Assembly: GCF_001427665.1 (NCBI RefSeq)
Contig: NZ_LMHC01000001.1
Coordinates: 1,265-65,264, forward strand
DNA length: 64,000 nt
Direction: 5' to 3'
From: Caulobacter sp. Root655
GTDB lineage: Bacteria; Pseudomonadota; Alphaproteobacteria; Caulobacterales; Caulobacteraceae
A program made the position numbers and the translations under genes. The notes under the pieces are model-generated. The model had not been told where the DNA came from. It was given only the letters and a program-made list of their open reading frames with translations, and did not search any database. Position 1 is the first letter of the stretch; the number at the start of each line of letters is the position of its first letter. Positions 25,899 to 36,683 of this stretch are shown one piece after another.

Positions 25899-26008
25899 CC
25901 CTCCCCCCGTGGGGGAGGCGGCCGTAGGCCGGTGGGGGGAGCCATTGGCTTTCTCGGCGAACTCCCCCCTCCGTCGGCTGCGCCGACACCTCCCCCAGAG
26001 GGGGAGGA
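25899..26008. repeat. Family B palindromic elements, inverted pair
   Basis: Left copy about 25899-25941 (outer hairpin around CCCCCCGTGGGGG, inner hairpin CGGCCGTAGGCCG, tail GGTGGGGGGAG) and right copy about 25961-26008 (CTCCCCCCTCCG, inner hairpin GTCGGCTGCGCCGAC, outer hairpin CTCCCCCAGAGGGGGAG). The two tails are complementary, so the whole unit could fold as one branched structure. Confidence 0.75.
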
Positions 26009-26015
26009 CCTGTTC

Positions 26016-27068
26016 TTACGGACAGGGATTGGGCTGCAGCGCGTGCAGCGCGTTGACCGCCTTTTCCATCTCCTCGGTCCAGGTCACGTCGAAGGCGCCG
26101 ATATTGGTCTTCAGCTGGTCCATCGAGGTCGCGCCGATGATGGTGGCGGTGACGAACGCCCGCGTGTCGCAGAATTTCAGGGCCAGCTGCGCCGGGTCGA
26201 GGCCGAAATGGGCGGCGATGTCGACATAGCCGCGGATCGCCGGCTCGGCGCCGGGGCCCTCGTAGCGCTGCATGCGGTTGTACAGCGCCTTGCGCGAGCC
26301 TTCCGGCAGCTTGCCGTCCAGGTACTTGCCGGTCAGGGCCCCCTGGGCCAGCGGCGAATAGGCCAGCAGGCCGACCTGTTCGCGCATGGCGATCTCGGCC
26401 AGGCCGTATTCGTAGGTGCGGTTGGCCAGGTGGTAGGCGTTCTGGATCGAGGCGATGCGCGGCAGGCCGCGCGTCTCGCTCTCGGCCAGGAAGCGCATCA
26501 CCCCCCAGGGGAACTCGTTGGAGACCCCGATCGACCGCAGGGTTCCCTTCTTCACATGGACGTCGAGGGCCTCGAGGATGTCGCCGAAGCTCTCGAAATC
26601 CTGCTCGTAGTCCTTGTAGGTCTGGCCGCCGAACACCCGCACCGGCCGATCGGGCCAGTGCAGCTGGTAGAGGTCGAGATAGTCGGTGTTCAGGCGCTTG
26701 AGCGAGCCCTCGATGGCTTCGTCGATCTGGGCGCGGGTCTGGCGGGTCGAGCCGCCGTCGGCGCGCATCCAGGCCAGGCCGCCGAATGCGTTGCCCCGGC
26801 CGGCGACCTTGGAGGCCAGGACGATCTCCTGGCGCTTGCCGGTCTTCTTCAGCCACGAGCCGATATGGCGCTCGGTATTGCCCTGGGTCTCGGGGCTGGG
26901 CGGGCTGGAGTACATCTCGGCGGTGTCCCAGAAGGTCACGCCCTGGCCCAGGGCGTAGTCCATCTGTTCGTGGGCTTCCGCCTCGCTGTTCTGCGAGCCC
27001 CAGGTCATCGTGCCCAGGCAGCAGCGCGAGACCTGGATGCCGGTCCGGCCGAGTTCCACGTAATCCAT
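26016..27068 (-). CDS. Aldo/keto reductase, Tas-like
   Basis: 350-residue NADPH-dependent TIM-barrel oxidoreductase. Family markers: MDYVELGRTGIQVSRCCLGT (1-20), FWDTAEMYSSPPSPETQG (about 46-63) with the catalytic Asp/Tyr, the catalytic Lys in IVLASKVAGRG, LDLYQLHWPDRP with the His, and the NADPH-binding IIGATSMDQLKTN. The long loop with GGQTYKDYEQDFESFGDI and the length match E. coli Tas/YghZ-type enzymes. Substrate unknown. Single gene bounded by the family B pair. Confidence 0.93.
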   Translation of the reverse strand: MDYVELGRTGIQVSRCCLGTMTWGSQNSEAEAHEQMDYALGQGVTFWDTAEMYSSPPSPETQGNTERHIGSWLKKTGKRQEIVLASKVAGRGNAFGGLAWMRADGGSTRQTRAQIDEAIEGSLKRLNTDYLDLYQLHWPDRPVRVFGGQTYKDYEQDFESFGDILEALDVHVKKGTLRSIGVSNEFPWGVMRFLAESETRGLPRIASIQNAYHLANRTYEYGLAEIAMREQVGLLAYSPLAQGALTGKYLDGKLPEGSRKALYNRMQRYEGPGAEPAIRGYVDIAAHFGLDPAQLALKFCDTRAFVTATIIGATSMDQLKTNIGAFDVTWTEEMEKAVNALHALQPNPCP

Positions 27069-27213
27069 GTCGCCTCGCTCGAGTTTGTCTGGCGTCTATT
27101 TACGAACGGGCACGCGCCACGGAAAGCGCAACATCTTGCATGATACTCGCGCTACCCCGATATTCAGGGGGCGTCCGGCAAGGACGTGATGCTTTTCGAA
27201 GGGCTTTACCCCG

Positions 27214-27966
27214 ATGAACGACCTCAACCGCGGCTACGCGCGCTCGATCCCGGTGGATCGCGCCGACATGTCGGTTGACGCCGGCCTGCGTAGCTTCATG
27301 CTCGGCGTCTACAACAAGGTGGCGCTCGGCCTCCTGCTGTCGGCCGGCCTGGCCTTCCTGACCAGCGCCTACGCGCCGGTCACCAACCTGCTCTACCTGG
27401 TGACCCCGGACGGCCGCCTGGCCGGCTTCACCCTGCTGGGCACCGTGATCCGCTTCGCGCCCATCGTGATGATCCTCATCTCGATGTTCGCCATGAAGAA
27501 CCCGACCGCCCGCTCCTCCGGCATCTTCTACTGGGCGCTGGTGGCGACCATCGGCGCCGGCCTGGGCGTCTGGCTGCTGGCCTATACCGGCGCCTCGGTG
27601 GCCCAGACCTTCCTGATCACCGCCATCGCCTTCGGCGGCCTGAGCCTGTTCGGCTACACCACCAAGAAGGACCTGACGGGTTTCGGCAGCTTCCTGATCA
27701 TGGGCCTGATCGGCCTGGTGGTCGCCTCGCTCGTGCAGGCGATCTTCCACCTGCCGGGCCTGAGCTTCATCATCAGCGTCCTGGGCGTGCTGATCTTCTC
27801 GGGCCTGATCGCCTACGACACCCAGAACCTGAAGATGAGCTACTACCAGATGGGCGGAGACCAGCAGTCGATGGCCGTGGCCACCAACTACGGCGCGCTG
27901 AACCTCTATCTGAACTTCATCAACCTGTTCCAATTCCTGCTCAGCATCTTCGGCAGCCGCCGTTAG
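27214..27966 (+). CDS. Bax inhibitor-1/YccA-family membrane protein
   Basis: 250 residues with seven hydrophobic helices starting near residue 35 (YNKVALGLLLSAGLAFLTSA). The C-terminal signature is FSGLIAYDTQNLKMSYYQMG, with the conserved aspartate pair region of the BI-1/TMBIM fold, and ends ALNLYLNFINLFQFLLSIFG. Bacterial members form pH-sensitive calcium-leak channels or modulate FtsH proteolysis. A strong terminator follows, so the gene is a single unit. Confidence 0.95.
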   Translation: MNDLNRGYARSIPVDRADMSVDAGLRSFMLGVYNKVALGLLLSAGLAFLTSAYAPVTNLLYLVTPDGRLAGFTLLGTVIRFAPIVMILISMFAMKNPTARSSGIFYWALVATIGAGLGVWLLAYTGASVAQTFLITAIAFGGLSLFGYTTKKDLTGFGSFLIMGLIGLVVASLVQAIFHLPGLSFIISVLGVLIFSGLIAYDTQNLKMSYYQMGGDQQSMAVATNYGALNLYLNFINLFQFLLSIFGSRR

Positions 27967-27988
27967 ACGCCAGGCCTGAAACAACGAG

Positions 27989-28020
27989 AGCCCCGGCGGG
28001 AAACCGCCGGGGCTTTTTTA
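27989..28020 (+). terminator. Intrinsic terminator of the BI-1 gene
   Basis: Perfect 11-bp stem, AGCCCCGGCGG (27989-27999) with CCGCCGGGGCT (28004-28014), GAAA tetraloop and a T run. It is 22 bases after the stop codon. Confidence 0.93.
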
Positions 28021-28083
28021 TTCCTCCCGCATCGCGGGGGAGGTGGCGTCGATGCGACGACGCATCGTGACGGAGGGGGCGTC
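28021..28083. repeat. Family B palindromic element, single copy
   Basis: CTCCCGC...GCGGGGGAGG outer hairpin, an extended inner hairpin (CGTCGATGCGACGACG) and a GGAGGGGG tail, matching the family B plan but without a facing partner. Confidence 0.55.
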
Positions 28084-28092
28084 ACGCCGACC

Positions 28093-28419
28093 TCAATCCA
28101 CCACCTTGAACCGTCCCTTATCGAACATCCGCAGCACCTGTCCCAGATCGTGGCCGCGCTTCAGCGTCAGGCCGCCCTGGCCGATCACCGCCCATTCGCC
28201 CTGCTTGCGGGCCAGGGCCGGGTGCTTCTCGATGCGGTAGAGCGGCGACTCGGCGGCGTGGCGAAACACCGAGAACACCGCGTGGTCGGCCAGGCCGGCC
28301 ATACCGTAGTCGCGCCACTCGCCGGCCGCGACCATGCGGCCATAGAGCCGCAAGAGCTGGTCGATCTCACGACGCTCGAAGAAAACGACGCCGGCGGCGG
28401 GACGGGAATCCAGGGCCAT
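28093..28419 (-). CDS. DUF2794 domain protein
   Basis: 108 residues with the alphaproteobacterial DUF2794 pattern: VVFFERREIDQLLRLYGRMVA (about 11-31), EWRDYGMAGLADHAVFSVFR and the C-terminal GGLTLKRGHDLGQVLRMFD. No function is known for the family. It is monocistronic. The region upstream of its start is the tandem small-RNA locus on the opposite strand. Confidence 0.88.
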   Translation of the reverse strand: MALDSRPAAGVVFFERREIDQLLRLYGRMVAAGEWRDYGMAGLADHAVFSVFRHAAESPLYRIEKHPALARKQGEWAVIGQGGLTLKRGHDLGQVLRMFDKGRFKVVD

Positions 28420-28591
28420 CGAGCGAATCCTAAACCCAAATCGGGTCCCGACGCGAGCGCCGCCGTGCGGGTTTCGCCAAGCGTTGCCGCGGGGCTACAG
28501 GGCCGGCCGATAATCCAAGCCCCGTCGCGACCCGCCACGGAATGACCTTAATTCGGACTTTCGACCGCCTGTTTGCCCCAGCAGTTTGACG
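28420..28591. promoter_or_regulatory. Upstream region of sRNA unit 1 and of the DUF2794 gene
   Basis: Contains the promoter-like block of unit 1: GACCTT at 28544-28549 and GTTTGC at 28571-28576, 49 and 22 bases before TGTCGG. The same two motifs occur at the same distances before unit 2 (28790-28795 and 28817-28822). No gene is seen here. Confidence 0.5.
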
Positions 28592-28735
28592 GTGTCGGCT
28601 GATCGGAACCCCTGCGGTTCAGGATCCTGAACAGCCCCCCCAGCCCCCTTTATCGTGGGCCGGTCGGCCGACAGAGCCCTCTAAGAATATCCCTGAGACC
28701 CCGCGTGGCGCCCCTCTCCACGCGGGGTTTTCGCG
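28592..28735 (+). ncRNA. Candidate small RNA, unit 1 of a tandem pair
   Basis: About 140 bases. A closing helix of 14 bp joins TGTCGGCTGATCGG (28593-28606) to CCGGTCGGCCGACA (28660-28673) with two G-U pairs. Inside are a small hairpin (28617-28632) and an unpaired C-rich block AGCCCCCCCAGCCCCC. It ends in a strong intrinsic terminator (28698-28731) whose loop holds CCCCTC. Promoter-like motifs precede it at the same spacing as in unit 2. C-rich single-stranded loops are typical of sRNAs that pair with ribosome-binding sites. No plausible protein frame is present. Confidence 0.65.
28698..28731 (+). terminator. Intrinsic terminator of sRNA unit 1
   Basis: 11-bp perfect stem (28698-28708 with 28718-28728), 9-base loop and a short T run. 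Confidence 0.85.
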
Positions 28736-28837
28736 TGTGCGCGGCTCTGGAGCGGGCGAACACACCGGCGACACGAACGGCCGCGAAACGACCTTGATCG
28801 CGCCCTTCCGAAGCCCGTTTGCGGCGGCATAAATCCA

Positions 28838-28978
28838 GTGTCGGCTGATCGGACGCCTCGGGTTCGGACCTGATTGCCCCCCAGCCCCTCCCGGGCTCGA
28901 AGCCCCGGTCGGCCGACAATCCCCTCCCCCTAAGAAGCTCGCGCATTCGTCCCCTCGATGCGCGGGCTTTTCTTTTTT
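28838..28978 (+). ncRNA. Candidate small RNA, unit 2 of a tandem pair
   Basis: Same architecture as unit 1, 246 bases further on. The closing helix is TGTCGGCTGATCGG (28839-28852) with CCGGTCGGCCGACA (28905-28918), identical arms in both units. The inner part differs (hairpin GGGCTCGAAGCCC at 28893-28905) but keeps the C-rich block GCCCCCCAGCCCC. Then CCCCTCCCCCTAAGAA and a terminator (28937-28978) with loop TCGTCCCCTCG follow. The divergence of the loops with preserved helices argues for two related functional RNAs. Confidence 0.65.
28937..28978 (+). terminator. Intrinsic terminator of sRNA unit 2
   Basis: 10-bp stem with one G-U pair (28937-28946 with 28958-28967), 11-base loop, then an 11-base T-rich tract. 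Confidence 0.88.
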
Positions 28979-28980
28979 GT

Positions 28981-29103
28981 TCCTCCCCCTCTGGGGGAGG
29001 TGTCGGCGTGGCCGACGGTGGGGGGAGTTTGGGCCGGTGGCCACGGCCTGGATTGAGCGCCCACCGGTCGCTTGGCGACCGCCTCCCCCACAGGGGGAGG
29101 ACC
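28981..29103. repeat. Family B palindromic elements, inverted pair
   Basis: Left copy has outer hairpin CTCCCCCTCTGGGGGAG and inner hairpin GTCGGCGTGGCCGAC; right copy has inner hairpin GGTCGCTTGGCGACC and outer hairpin CTCCCCCACAGGGGGAG. It follows the sRNA terminator directly. Confidence 0.75.
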
Positions 29104-29110
29104 TTCCTTC

Positions 29111-29821
29111 CTACTTCGTCTCTTCCTGCAGCACGCCGATCACCCGGCCGCCCTTGGCGCCCTGGACGATGATCACCGTCTTCAGCGCGTCGTCGCCGGA
29201 CGCGGTCAGGCGATACAGCTTGGGCCGGCCGGCCCACGGGCCCAGCCGGGTCAGCTCGCGCACCACGTTGCGATGCACCAGGGTCTGGCCGCGGTTGTCG
29301 CCGCGCTTGACGGCGATCTCCTGCTCGCGCGGGTCGTAGCGCACCAGCCAGACCTCGCCGCCGCCACGCGGGGCGGGGCCCGAGCCGACGGCCACGCGGT
29401 TGTCGCCGACGAATTCCATGTCCGGCGGGTTGGCCGGAGCCTTGGCCGCGGTCTTGACCAGGGTCTCGACCGCCTCGGCCTTGGCTCCGGAGGCCTGTTC
29501 GCGGCCCGAGATCACCACCTGCGGGGTCGGCACGTCGCGCAGCGAGAACTTCTGGGCGTAGGCGCGCTGGCGCGACGCGAAGGCCGGCTTGGCGAAGGTG
29601 TCGCTCCAGCCGAGATAGTCCCAGTAGTCGACCGAATAGGTCAGGGCCAGCACGCCCTTGTCGTCGGCCAGGTCGGCGACGACCTGATTGGCCTTGCCGC
29701 AGGACGAGCAGCCCTGGGCGGTGAACAGCTCGACGACCACCGGCGACTTGGCGGCGAGCGCCGACCCGGCCGTGAGGCTCGCGAGAGTTGTGACGAGAAG
29801 AGTGAGGAAGGCCTGACGCAT
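29111..29821 (-). CDS. DUF1223 thioredoxin-fold secreted protein
   Basis: 236 residues. The signal peptide (MRQAFLTLLVTTLASLTAGS, cleaved near ALA-A) is followed by VVVELFTAQGCSSCGKANQV with a CxxC redox motif (about residues 38-41) and the family hallmarks YSVDYWDYLGWSDTFAKPAF and RQRAYAQ, then VPTPQVVISGREQASG. Family members are periplasmic and probably thiol-active; the partner is unknown. It is a single gene bounded by a family B pair. Confidence 0.9.
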   Translation of the reverse strand: MRQAFLTLLVTTLASLTAGSALAAKSPVVVELFTAQGCSSCGKANQVVADLADDKGVLALTYSVDYWDYLGWSDTFAKPAFASRQRAYAQKFSLRDVPTPQVVISGREQASGAKAEAVETLVKTAAKAPANPPDMEFVGDNRVAVGSGPAPRGGGEVWLVRYDPREQEIAVKRGDNRGQTLVHRNVVRELTRLGPWAGRPKLYRLTASGDDALKTVIIVQGAKGGRVIGVLQEETK

Positions 29822-29953
29822 GTGCGGGGCACTTAAGCCAAGATCGTGGTCGCTGGCCGTTCACGAGGCCGTGAAGGCGGCGTTCTTTGGAGGGTAGAGA
29901 GCGGAAGGCGGGGTTTTTCGGGGAAATGGCGCTCGGAACGGTGGTTGTCGCCT

Positions 29954-30056
29954 TGCGTCCTTCGAGGCCCACTCCGTGGGCGCCTCAGGAAGAGGAGCGT
30001 TGTTGCTGAATTCCTCATCCTGAGGTGCGAGGCATAGCCGAGCCTCGAAGGACGCA
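29954..30056. repeat. Family D inverted repeat (CGTCCTTCGAGGC)
   Basis: Perfect 15-bp arms 29954-29968 and 30042-30056, enclosing an imperfect inner pairing of CCTCAGGAAGAGGA with TCCTCATCCTGAGG. This kind of element (CGTCCTTCGAG...CTCAGGATGAGG) is widespread between genes in Alphaproteobacteria. Apart from this repeat the DUF1223-acnA gap holds only the acnA terminator. Confidence 0.75.
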
Positions 30057-30078
30057 GGACGTCGCCGCGAGCGACCAA

Positions 30079-30108
30079 AGAAAAAGCCGGACCCCGAAGG
30101 GTCCGGCT
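30079..30108 (-). terminator. Intrinsic terminator of acnA
   Basis: 10-bp perfect stem (30085-30094 with 30099-30108), CGAA loop, and an A run at 30078-30084 reading as a U tract on the minus strand. It lies about 40 bases after the acnA stop. Confidence 0.9.
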
Positions 30109-30146
30109 CAATCGTCGCGAAGGCCTGTGGGCCTCGGCTCCGTGCT

Positions 30147-32834
<2,688 letters not shown>

Positions 32835-33027
32835 TTCGGGAGATCCCTTCTCTGTCCACGGCCGCCGGAAAACCACTCCCGGGATCGCGCGATCGAGGCG
32901 GACCCACAGCGTCCATCCCCGCGCCGCGTACGCCCCATCCAATGTGGAGGGTGACGGCCGAGGGCTTCTTAGCCCTCGTCGTCGGCAACGTCCATGCACA
33001 GGGCAGGGTCTTGGGGTCATTGGACCT

Positions 33028-33660
33028 ATGTTGAGAACTATTCGCATCAAGGACTTAAGTCTTGTTCGCGGCGAACGGCGGCTGTTCTCGGGGCTGAACC
33101 TTGAGATCGGGGCCGGCGAAGCGGTCGCGCTGACGGGACGCAACGGCGCCGGCAAGACCAGTCTGTTGCGGGCGGTGGCCGGACTTCTGCGCCCGGATGC
33201 GGGAAACATCGCGTTCGACGGCGCGGCCGGCGAACTGGAGGCCGAGACCGCCCGGGCCGAGGCGCTGCACATGGTCGGTCATCACGACGGCCTGAAGTCG
33301 ACGCGCTCGGCCTGGGAGGAGCTGCTGTTCCAGACCCGGTGGACCGGCGGCTCGGAGGCCTCGGCCCGCGACGCCGTGACCCGGCTGGACCTGGAGCGCC
33401 TGCTGGACCTGGAGGTCCGCCGCCTGTCGGCCGGCCAGCGCCGGCGCGTCGCCCTGGCCCGGCTGCTGGCCAGTCCCCGCTCGCTGTGGCTGCTGGACGA
33501 GCCGATGGCTCCGCTGGACGCCGGCCACCGCGAGGGGTTCGGGACCCTGATGGCCGAGCACCTGGCCAGCGGCGGCATGATCCTGGCGGCGGTGCACGAT
33601 CCCCTGCCCATCCCCAGTCTCAATGTAGAAATTGGCCGATCCATGGAGATCGGAGGATGA
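33028..33660 (+). CDS. ccmA: Haem exporter ATP-binding protein CcmA
   Basis: ATPase of the CcmAB(C)D complex that frees holo-CcmE during cytochrome c maturation. 210 residues with Walker [16 protein letters not shown] (about 36-50), ABC signature [17 protein letters not shown] (about 132-148) and Walker [13 protein letters not shown] (about 153-164). The ATG at 33028 starts the conserved part. It is divergent from acnA with a 193-base gap, and overlaps ccmB by ATGA. Confidence 0.93.
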   Translation: MLRTIRIKDLSLVRGERRLFSGLNLEIGAGEAVALTGRNGAGKTSLLRAVAGLLRPDAGNIAFDGAAGELEAETARAEALHMVGHHDGLKSTRSAWEELLFQTRWTGGSEASARDAVTRLDLERLLDLEVRRLSAGQRRRVALARLLASPRSLWLLDEPMAPLDAGHREGFGTLMAEHLASGGMILAAVHDPLPIPSLNVEIGRSMEIGG

Positions 33661-34322
33661 GCGCCTTTCTCGTCCTGCTGCGCCGCGAGTTGGCCCTGGC
33701 CTGGGGCAAGGGCGGCGGGCCGCTGCTGGCCCTGGCCTTCTACGCCTGCGTCGTCACCCTGCTGCCCCTGGCCGCCGGCCGCGCGCCCGAACGCCTGGCC
33801 TCGCTGGCCCCGGGCATCGCCTGGCTGGCCCTGGCCCTGGCGGCCCTGCTGTCGCTGGAGCGCCTGTTCGAGCGCGATTTCGAGGACGGGGCGCTGGACC
33901 TGCTGGCCCTTGGTCCAGCCCCCCTCGAGGCGGTAGCCGTCGCGAAATGCCTGGCCCACTGGCTGGCGGCCGGTGCGCCCCTGGCCCTGGCCGCCCCGAT
34001 CGCCGCCCTGGCCCTGGGGGCCTCGACGGCCATCATCCCGCTGTTGATCGCCTGCGCCCTGGCCGGGGGCCTGGCCTTCTCGTTCCTCGGCGGGCTGGGC
34101 GCCAGCCTGGCCCTGGGCAGCAAGCGCGGCGGCCTGCTGGTGGCGGTGATCGTCCTGCCGCTCTATGTGCCGCCGGTGATCTTCGGAGCCGGCGCCCTCG
34201 ACGCCCTGGCCGGCGGCCTGCCGTGGACCGGCGGGCTGCTGCTGCTGCTGGCCTATTCAGCGGCGGCGGTGGCCCTGGGTCCGATCGCCATGGCGGCGGC
34301 ATGCAGGAATGCGCTGGATTAG
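33657..34322 (+). CDS. ccmB: Haem exporter membrane subunit CcmB
   Basis: 221 residues, six predicted membrane helices, starting [20 protein letters not shown] as in CcmB. The conserved [15 protein letters not shown] cytoplasmic loop is at about 69-83, and [20 protein letters not shown] plus [15 protein letters not shown] follow. It overlaps the ccmA stop by ATGA and is followed by family A repeats, so ccmAB form their own transcript, apart from ccmCDG 2.4 kb downstream. Confidence 0.93.
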   Translation: MSAFLVLLRRELALAWGKGGGPLLALAFYACVVTLLPLAAGRAPERLASLAPGIAWLALALAALLSLERLFERDFEDGALDLLALGPAPLEAVAVAKCLAHWLAAGAPLALAAPIAALALGASTAIIPLLIACALAGGLAFSFLGGLGASLALGSKRGGLLVAVIVLPLYVPPVIFGAGALDALAGGLPWTGGLLLLLAYSAAAVALGPIAMAAACRNALD

Positions 34323-34347
34323 CACCAGAACCCCTCTCTCTTTGCTA

Positions 34348-34585
34348 GAACCCCTCTCTCTTTGAGAGAGGGAGGGGCCCGCCGCCGCAGGCGGTGGGAG
34401 GGTGAGAGGTTTCACCGCCCACCCAGCAAATCCTAGGCCATCGAGCGTCTCAAGAAGGGGGCCAGGCTTCCACCGTCGATGCCGTCAACGCTGTCTTCGC
34501 CGGAGCTCTATTCTGAGAGGTTGTAACCTCTCACCCTCCCATGGCTTCGCCATGGGCCCCTCCCTCTCTCAAAGAGAGAGGGATT
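34348..34585. repeat. Family A palindromic elements, inverted pair, with a small direct duplication
   Basis: Left copy about 34348-34412 (inner hairpin CCGCCGCAGGCGG) and right copy about 34524-34585 (inner hairpin CATGGCTTCGCCATGG) in opposite orientation. The 5' end of the left copy is duplicated (AGAACCCCTCTCTCTTTG at about 34327 and 34346), suggesting slippage or a partial second insertion. The right copy abuts the stop codon of the transporter gene. Confidence 0.75.
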
Positions 34586-35470
34586 CTAGATCGGCCCCGC
34601 GCTGGCGCAGACCGGCGCCTCGCGCTTCTCGCCCAGCACCACGATGAAGCTGCCGGCGATGATCAGCAGGCCGCCGGCCCCAAGGGCGAAGGTCAGGTGG
34701 TCGCCGAACAGCATCACCCCGATACAGGCCCCCATCAGCGGCTCGATATTGATGAACACCCCGGCGCTGGCCGCTCCGACCCGGGCCGAGCCGAACTGCC
34801 AGGCGGCGGTGGCCAGCAGGGTGGCCAGCACGCCCTGCCCGACGATCGCCGCCCAGACCGGCGGACTGAGGGCCAGCTTGGGCGGGCCGTGCATGAACAG
34901 GGCGATCGGCAGGACCGTGAACGCCGCGATGATCACCGTCACGGCCGGGATCGCCATCGGGGTCGGGGAGGCCGGCGCGCGCCGCAGCACGATCAGCCAG
35001 GCCAGGAAGATCAGCAGCGAGCCCAGCGACAGGGCCACGCCCAGCGGCGATCCGGCCCCGTCCGGCTTGCCGGCGATCAGCGCCGCCCCCAGGGTCGCCG
35101 CCGCCACGCCGATCCACGAGGCGCGGCTGACCTTTTCGCCCAGCAGCTTGGCCGAAATGGCGATCAGCGCCGGCATGGCCCCGACCAGCAGCGCCGCCAG
35201 GGTGACGCTAACATGGGCCAGGCCCTCGAACTGCACCATGAAGGCCAGGCCGTACAACGCGCCGGCCGCCAGGATCACCGGCGAACGGAACAGGGCCCGG
35301 GTCTCGGCTCGCGCCAGGGCGAACGGCAAGGCGGCGATGGCCGCCACCGCGAACCGCAGCAGCACCATGTGGGCGGCGTTGGTTTCCGTCAGCACGAACT
35401 TGCCGAGCGGGAAGCCCAGGCCCCAGCAGATTCCGGACAGGGCGAGGGCGAGGAAGGCGACGCGGTTCAT
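34586..35470 (-). CDS. EamA/DMT-family transporter
   Basis: 294-residue ten-helix exporter/permease with two EamA repeats. The N-terminal FLALALSGICWGLGFPLGKF is typical, and the second repeat begins GVALSLGSLLIFLAWLIVLR and contains FINIEPLMGACIGVMLFGD. The start at 35470 has AGGA seven bases upstream. The substrate cannot be told from sequence (amino acids, metabolites or purines in relatives). It is on the strand opposite to the ccm genes and splits their two blocks. Confidence 0.92.
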   Translation of the reverse strand: MNRVAFLALALSGICWGLGFPLGKFVLTETNAAHMVLLRFAVAAIAALPFALARAETRALFRSPVILAAGALYGLAFMVQFEGLAHVSVTLAALLVGAMPALIAISAKLLGEKVSRASWIGVAAATLGAALIAGKPDGAGSPLGVALSLGSLLIFLAWLIVLRRAPASPTPMAIPAVTVIIAAFTVLPIALFMHGPPKLALSPPVWAAIVGQGVLATLLATAAWQFGSARVGAASAGVFINIEPLMGACIGVMLFGDHLTFALGAGGLLIIAGSFIVVLGEKREAPVCASAGPI

Positions 35471-35505
35471 GGGCGCTTCCTGACGCATTTCGCCTGTCCT
35501 GGATA

Positions 35506-35856
35506 TCAGAGCTTCAGCCCGAACCGTGGTCCCAGCGTCGTCATGGTCAGATAGAGCCCTATCGTCACGCCACAACCTGTCAGCAGCGCGGGCCAGAAGC
35601 CGACCCCCCGTCGCAGCAGGGCCGGGACGATCAGGAACATCGGCAGCGACGGCAGCACGTACCAGAAGGTGGCCTCGACGTGGGTCGCCATCCGCCCGAC
35701 GTCATGGGTGTCGCGCCACAGCCAGATCATGCCGAGGATCGAGATCAGCGGCAGGGACGCGACCAGAGCCCCGAAGCCGGGCTGACGGCGGGCGATCTCC
35801 GACACCAGGGCGATGATCACGCCCGAGGCGGCGGCCTTGACCAGCAGATACAGCAT
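35506..35856 (-). CDS. DUF3147 family membrane protein
   Basis: 116 residues with four hydrophobic helices. Family features are the N-terminal LLVKAAASGVIIALVSEIARR (about 4-24), ALVASLPLISILGMIWLWRDT (about 30-50) and the C-terminal GCGVTIGLYLTMTTLGPRFG. Function unknown. It lies 35 bases upstream of the transporter gene on the same strand, so they may be cotranscribed. Confidence 0.87.
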   Translation of the reverse strand: MLYLLVKAAASGVIIALVSEIARRQPGFGALVASLPLISILGMIWLWRDTHDVGRMATHVEATFWYVLPSLPMFLIVPALLRRGVGFWPALLTGCGVTIGLYLTMTTLGPRFGLKL

Positions 35857-35873
35857 TTTTCGAGGACCCCTGA

Positions 35874-35918
35874 GCGAGTGAGGAATGGGCGAGTGAGGAA
35901 TGGGCGAGCGACGAATGG
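35874..35918. repeat. Tandem repeat, three 15-bp units
   Basis: The unit GCGAGTGAGGAATGG occurs twice perfectly (35874-35888, 35889-35903) and once with two changes (35904-35918). It lies just upstream of the DUF3147 start and probably arose by replication slippage. Confidence 0.85.
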
Positions 35919-36064
35919 GCGGGACGCGAGACTGTCGCGGGCCATCAAGCCCTTACGCCGCCGGTCTCCGTCAATCCTGCAACATTCGCCCGGGTTTCTG
36001 ACATTCCAGCGTTACACGACGGCTCAAGGTTCCGGCCCAGGGACATTCCACCGGAGCTAAACCC

Positions 36065-36631
36065 ATGCGCCTCCAGCCGAGCCGCCTCGCCATCCTGGCC
36101 GCGGCCGCATTCAGCCTTTCCACCGCGGCGATCGCCGTCGCCCAGGACGGTCCGCCGCCGCCCGGCCCGCCGCCGATGGCCGATGACGGTCCCGACGGTC
36201 CCGGTGGCCCGCCGATGATGCACCGCCACCGCATGGACCCGGAGGCCCGCGCCCAGCACCTTCGCGATGTGCTGCAATTGCGGTCCGACCAGGACGGCGC
36301 CCTGAAGGCCTATCTGGCGGCGATCGAACCGAAGGACCACGCGGACTGGAAGCACGACGACGAAGACGGCCCCAGCGCTCCGCTGACCACGCCCCAGCGC
36401 CTGGACCGCGAGGCCGAGCACATGGCTCGCGCCGCCGAGGCCTTCAAGGCCCGGTCCGCCGCCACCCGCGGCTTCTACGCCGCCCTGTCGCCCAGCCAGC
36501 AGAAGGCGTTCGACGCCCTGGGGCCGATGCTCGGCGGCCATGGTCCGATGATGCGCCGCATCGAGGTGCGCCGCATGAAGGGCGGCCCCGACGGCCCTCC
36601 CCCGATCGCGGGTAGGCGCAAGGCGGGCTGA
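36065..36631 (+). CDS. Spy/CpxP-like periplasmic protein
   Basis: 188 residues. A signal peptide (MRLQPSRLAILAAAAFSLST, cleavage near VAQ) precedes a Pro/Gly/Asp/Met-rich stretch (about 28-58) and a helical part with two LTxxQ-like motifs, LRDVLQLRSDQDGALKAYL and LTTPQRLDREAEH, then FYAALSPSQQKAFDALGPML. This matches small envelope-stress or metal-binding chaperones of the Spy/CpxP/CnrX group. Met/His-rich segments (GPPMMHRHRMD, GGHGPMMRR) suggest metal binding. It is immediately upstream of ccmC but probably separately expressed. Confidence 0.8.
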   Translation: MRLQPSRLAILAAAAFSLSTAAIAVAQDGPPPPGPPPMADDGPDGPGGPPMMHRHRMDPEARAQHLRDVLQLRSDQDGALKAYLAAIEPKDHADWKHDDEDGPSAPLTTPQRLDREAEHMARAAEAFKARSAATRGFYAALSPSQQKAFDALGPMLGGHGPMMRRIEVRRMKGGPDGPPPIAGRRKAG

Positions 36632-36683
36632 GGAGGCCAGATCGAAGATTGCGGGCGCTCTCCAGGCATTCTAATGCACGCGG

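Noticed and set aside
28592..28978. Riboswitch controlling a downstream gene
   Set aside because: Each unit ends in its own terminator, and no plus-strand gene follows (the next gene, DUF1223, is on the minus strand), so stand-alone sRNAs fit better.
28619..29972. Long minus-strand frames across the DUF1223 upstream and sRNA region
   Set aside because: They read through terminators, sRNA helices and family B repeats, and are shadows of DUF1223 in another frame.
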